This document shows, piece by piece, positions 50,292-52,395 of a DNA stretch of 52,395 bases. Each line of letters begins with the position of its first letter. The first letter of the stretch is position 1. The translations under genes were made by a program, and so were the position numbers. Below the pieces are notes generated by a model. The model saw only the letters and a list, made by a program, of their open reading frames with translations. It ran no database searches and was not told the DNA's origin. Source of the DNA: Chloroflexota bacterium (GTDB lineage Bacteria; Chloroflexota; Dehalococcoidia; DSTF01; RBG-16-68-14); contig QIFC01000004.1 in NCBI GenBank assembly GCA_003228685.1, positions 1 through 52,395 of the forward strand, in the 5' to 3' direction.

Positions 50292-50435
50292 CGGCTCCGG
50301 GGGAGCCGCAACTACATTGGGCGCCATGGCGCTTGCCGGCGTTGCCTGGTACGGCAGGAGACGCAGGCTGAATAGAGGGCTTACAGAGTTCGCCGTGGGG
50401 TGGTCTCTGTGAGTCCTCTTTTAGAGTCCTCTGTG
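50292..50435 (+). other. Second copy of the hairpin module, leader of the secreted gene
   Basis: Stems: CGGCTCC/GGAGCCG (50292-50308) and ACAGAG/CTCTGT (50383-50410) enclosing a weaker stem. Both correspond to stems in the RNA at 49948. CTCTGTGAGTCCTCT (50405-50419) is the exact complement of AGAGGACTCACAGAG (50013-50027). GAGTCCTCT is then repeated at 50424. This region precedes the secreted protein start by 150 bp. Confidence 0.5.
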
Positions 50436-50587
50436 CGTGTGAGGATTGTGGCTGGTCTGAAAGGAGGGGGAGTCAGGCTTTAGAGAATGCGGACTCAAGG
50501 GCTCCGGGAACTAGTTGGTTCCTGAGTGACACACGAACATCCCCCGCAATAGAAGATAGACCCCGCAGTACAGGAGGAACAACGCAC

Positions 50588-51727
50588 ATGCATATTGGAA
50601 ACATGAAACTCTGGCTGGGCTTGGGCATAGCGGTCGCGGTGGCGTTCGTCGTACTGCTCGCCTCCGCTCCTTCCAGTCCGACGTTCGCAGGTGGTGACCC
50701 GGCGCAACCGGGATGCGGCGGCGGTACCCCACCCCAACCGGACGAGGCAGATCTCACGAAGATCACGAACCTCGTCCCCGATGACAAGAAACTGGACCTC
50801 GCGATCGTTGGTGCCTGGCCTGACAACGGGTATCACGCCATAGCAAACAAGATCGTGACGAAGCTCATAGGAAAGGGCGACCTGAACGGCCCGGTAGCCA
50901 AGGTGCTGACTCTGCAAGATGCGATCGCAGCAATCAACGCCGCGTATACCGGCAACGGAAGTAACCCGCTGAACGTGCTGATCGCCGATCACGCTGCCCC
51001 TGGGAAACAGAATATCGGCCAGGACATCATCAGCAACCAGATAATTGACGAGCCGGTTCCCCCCGATATCGCGACAACGCAGATCGATAACAAGGCCAAG
51101 TTCGTGGCCGCGGTAGCGGGGAAGATCAAGACCCTGAAGTTCGTCAGCTGCAGCGTCGCGGATGAAGCGAAGGGGCAGACGTTCATTGAGAAGCTCCAAG
51201 ACGAACTGGGAGCGGATAAGGTCTCAGGCTTCACGGGCACCGTCTGGGCCTATCCGAACAACTGCAACCTCCAGACGCTGAAGTGCAACAACTTCTACGT
51301 GGAGAACGGCTTCAAGAAGAACGTCGATAACACCGGCAGCACGGCCGGCGTCTCAGACCTGATCGTCACCCTTCCTGGGTTCGACCCCATCAACACCAAC
51401 ATCGGTCTGTTCTACTGCATCTCCAAGACAGACCACGCGCCTGACGACGCACTCACCGTGTATCTCCAGTGCAACATCGACGTCGCGGACGGCGGCGTAG
51501 CGCCGAACCCGGACGTGCCGCCGACCTGGAACGACACGTGTGAAGAGCTTGCCGACCGGGACCCGCCGCAGTGCATCGTCGGCGAGGGCTCGTCGAACGG
51601 CCAGCTCAATAACCCATCGGAGACGGGCGCGGACGCCATAGCCGGCCCGCCGCCGCCGCCGCCGTACACGAGCCTGGCGCCGAGCGTCGGCGGACGCATC
51701 CCCGGCGGACGTCTGCGGCTCGGTTGA
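50588..51727 (+). CDS. Secreted protein with caspase-like (DUF4347-type) region
   Basis: 379 residues before an in-frame stop. A signal peptide (about 1-35) is followed by a domain (about 60-230) with the outline of DUF4347/caspase-like folds: LNVLIADHAAPGKQNIG supplies a His, and KTLKFVSCSVADEAKGQTFIEKLQDELGADKVSGFTG supplies a Cys after a beta strand. These would be the dyad. A Cys-rich segment follows. The last 20 residues, after GPPPPPP, are probably out of frame: the +1 frame continues as convincing protein (see 51642). RBS: CAGGAGG before the ATG. The true protein is probably much longer. Confidence 0.6.
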   Translation: MHIGNMKLWLGLGIAVAVAFVVLLASAPSSPTFAGGDPAQPGCGGGTPPQPDEADLTKITNLVPDDKKLDLAIVGAWPDNGYHAIANKIVTKLIGKGDLNGPVAKVLTLQDAIAAINAAYTGNGSNPLNVLIADHAAPGKQNIGQDIISNQIIDEPVPPDIATTQIDNKAKFVAAVAGKIKTLKFVSCSVADEAKGQTFIEKLQDELGADKVSGFTGTVWAYPNNCNLQTLKCNNFYVENGFKKNVDNTGSTAGVSDLIVTLPGFDPINTNIGLFYCISKTDHAPDDALTVYLQCNIDVADGGVAPNPDVPPTWNDTCEELADRDPPQCIVGEGSSNGQLNNPSETGADAIAGPPPPPPYTSLAPSVGGRIPGGRLRLG

Positions 51728-52395
51728 CTGCACGATCGTCACGTCCTGCTTCGAGGACACCGGTCCCGCGACCTCGGGCACGGGCCCGAACATCATCTCG
51801 ACAGCCACCATTCTGGACCCGAATAGTACCGCGACAGTCATGGCGGACACGACGGGCGACACGAACAAGGACACCCAGGTGGACAGGGTCTCCAACGGCA
51901 CCGTGAGCATCTGGTACAACCAGAACAACGAGAACTGCACGAACCTGACGCCCAAGGGCGACGCGAACTTCGAGGACTATGTCATTCAGTCCATCCAGGT
52001 AAACGACAAGGGCGGGACCAACGTCAACCCGAACCCGGTGCCGTGGCGCCCAGGCCCGAAGCCCGGCGCTACGACCATCGACTTCGACGGTGACGGCTGC
52101 ACGGACGAACAGGAGCTGGACCCGAAGGCTATCGGGAAGTGCGGGGACGACCCGCAGAACCCGTCCGACTCGTTCGCCAACGCGAACGATGTCGACCTGA
52201 GCGGCGTCTACGACCTCCTCGTAACGGCCAGACGCGGCGACTGCCTGACTGACCAGTGCGTGGAGAACGACCCCGGCGCCTACTTCTTCTGCCGCGCCGA
52301 CATCCAGCACGACCCGAGCGACAACAGCATTGTCGTCCGCCCGTTCTGCTACACGGACAGTGCGCTCTTAGACATCAACGTAGAGGCGTACCCCG
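51642..52395 (+). pseudogene. Continuation of the secreted protein in the +1 frame, partial
   Basis: The +1 frame is open from 51642 to the window end. From about 51690 it reads as secreted protein: DVCGSVDCTIVTSCFED, DTTGDTNKDTQVDRVSNGTV, then a calcium loop FDGDGCTDEQELDPK and NANDVDLSGVYDLL. Cys pairs and acidic turns fit the first part. A frame change of one base must occur between the CCG repeat at 51649 and the stop at 51725. It may be a sequencing error, a mutation or programmed. The gene runs off the end. Confidence 0.6.

Noticed and set aside
51606-52310. 234-codon leftward frame at the right end
   Set aside because: Antisense shadow; the plus strand +1 frame reads as a secreted Cys- and Asp-containing protein, which is more convincing.

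Overview
The window is GC-rich, gene-dense bacterial DNA. I infer an uncultured Chloroflexota bacterium, probably near Dehalococcoidia. The reasons are the secreted cohesin/dockerin-like protein, the secreted protein with Cys pairs and an FDGDGCTDEQE-type calcium loop, and two PAS/GAF proteins with closely related LuxR-type output domains. This is judgement from sequence style, not a database result.

Layout. 0.1-4.5 kb: leftward operon of a lipid kinase, a VTT/DedA-like membrane protein, a membrane alpha/beta hydrolase and a CPBP protease. 4.7-5.7 kb: secreted cohesin/dockerin-like protein. 5.8-7.6 kb: tandem universal stress protein, small membrane protein, cupredoxin lipoprotein. 8.0-18.8 kb: sulfatase region with two ~786-residue sulfatases, the formylglycine-generating enzyme that would activate them, an anion permease and small envelope proteins. 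18.8-21.4 kb: NarL-type two-component system and an extended CsrA. 21.8-36.3 kb: mainly leftward membrane and lipoprotein genes (PLDc_N proteins, BrkB, two DUF389, MFS, a Vps62-like fusion, DUF1269, DUF6325, SHOCT) and one rightward K+ channel. 36.6-40 kb: the two PAS/GAF-LuxR regulators. 40.1-45.9 kb: DUF1269, SulP, VTT and MFS genes. 46-46.5 kb: broken integrase beside tRNA-Lys. 46.6-49.7 kb: lipocalin-like protein, methyltransferase, serine hydrolase. 49.7-50.6 kb: structured non-coding locus. 50.6 kb to the end: large secreted protein, frameshifted and cut by the window edge.

The most interesting result is a composite promoter module repeated at nine positions, plus a tenth with an inverted core. 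It has a 26-bp operator with a palindromic centre near ATCGTTAC-CAAA-GTACCGAT, then GAYGC, then exactly 19-20 bp, then a -10 box like SATACT. It precedes the lipid kinase operon, cupredoxin, both sulfatase operons, the anion permease, the PLDc_N operon, two DUF1269 units, a membrane protein and the SulP operon. Most genes from 4 to 46 kb therefore look like one envelope/stress regulon. Its activator is probably one of the LuxR-type regulators encoded here; that assignment is inference. Further points are a probable AUA start codon, a duplicated leader region, a candidate non-coding RNA and several small genes of 42-58 codons.
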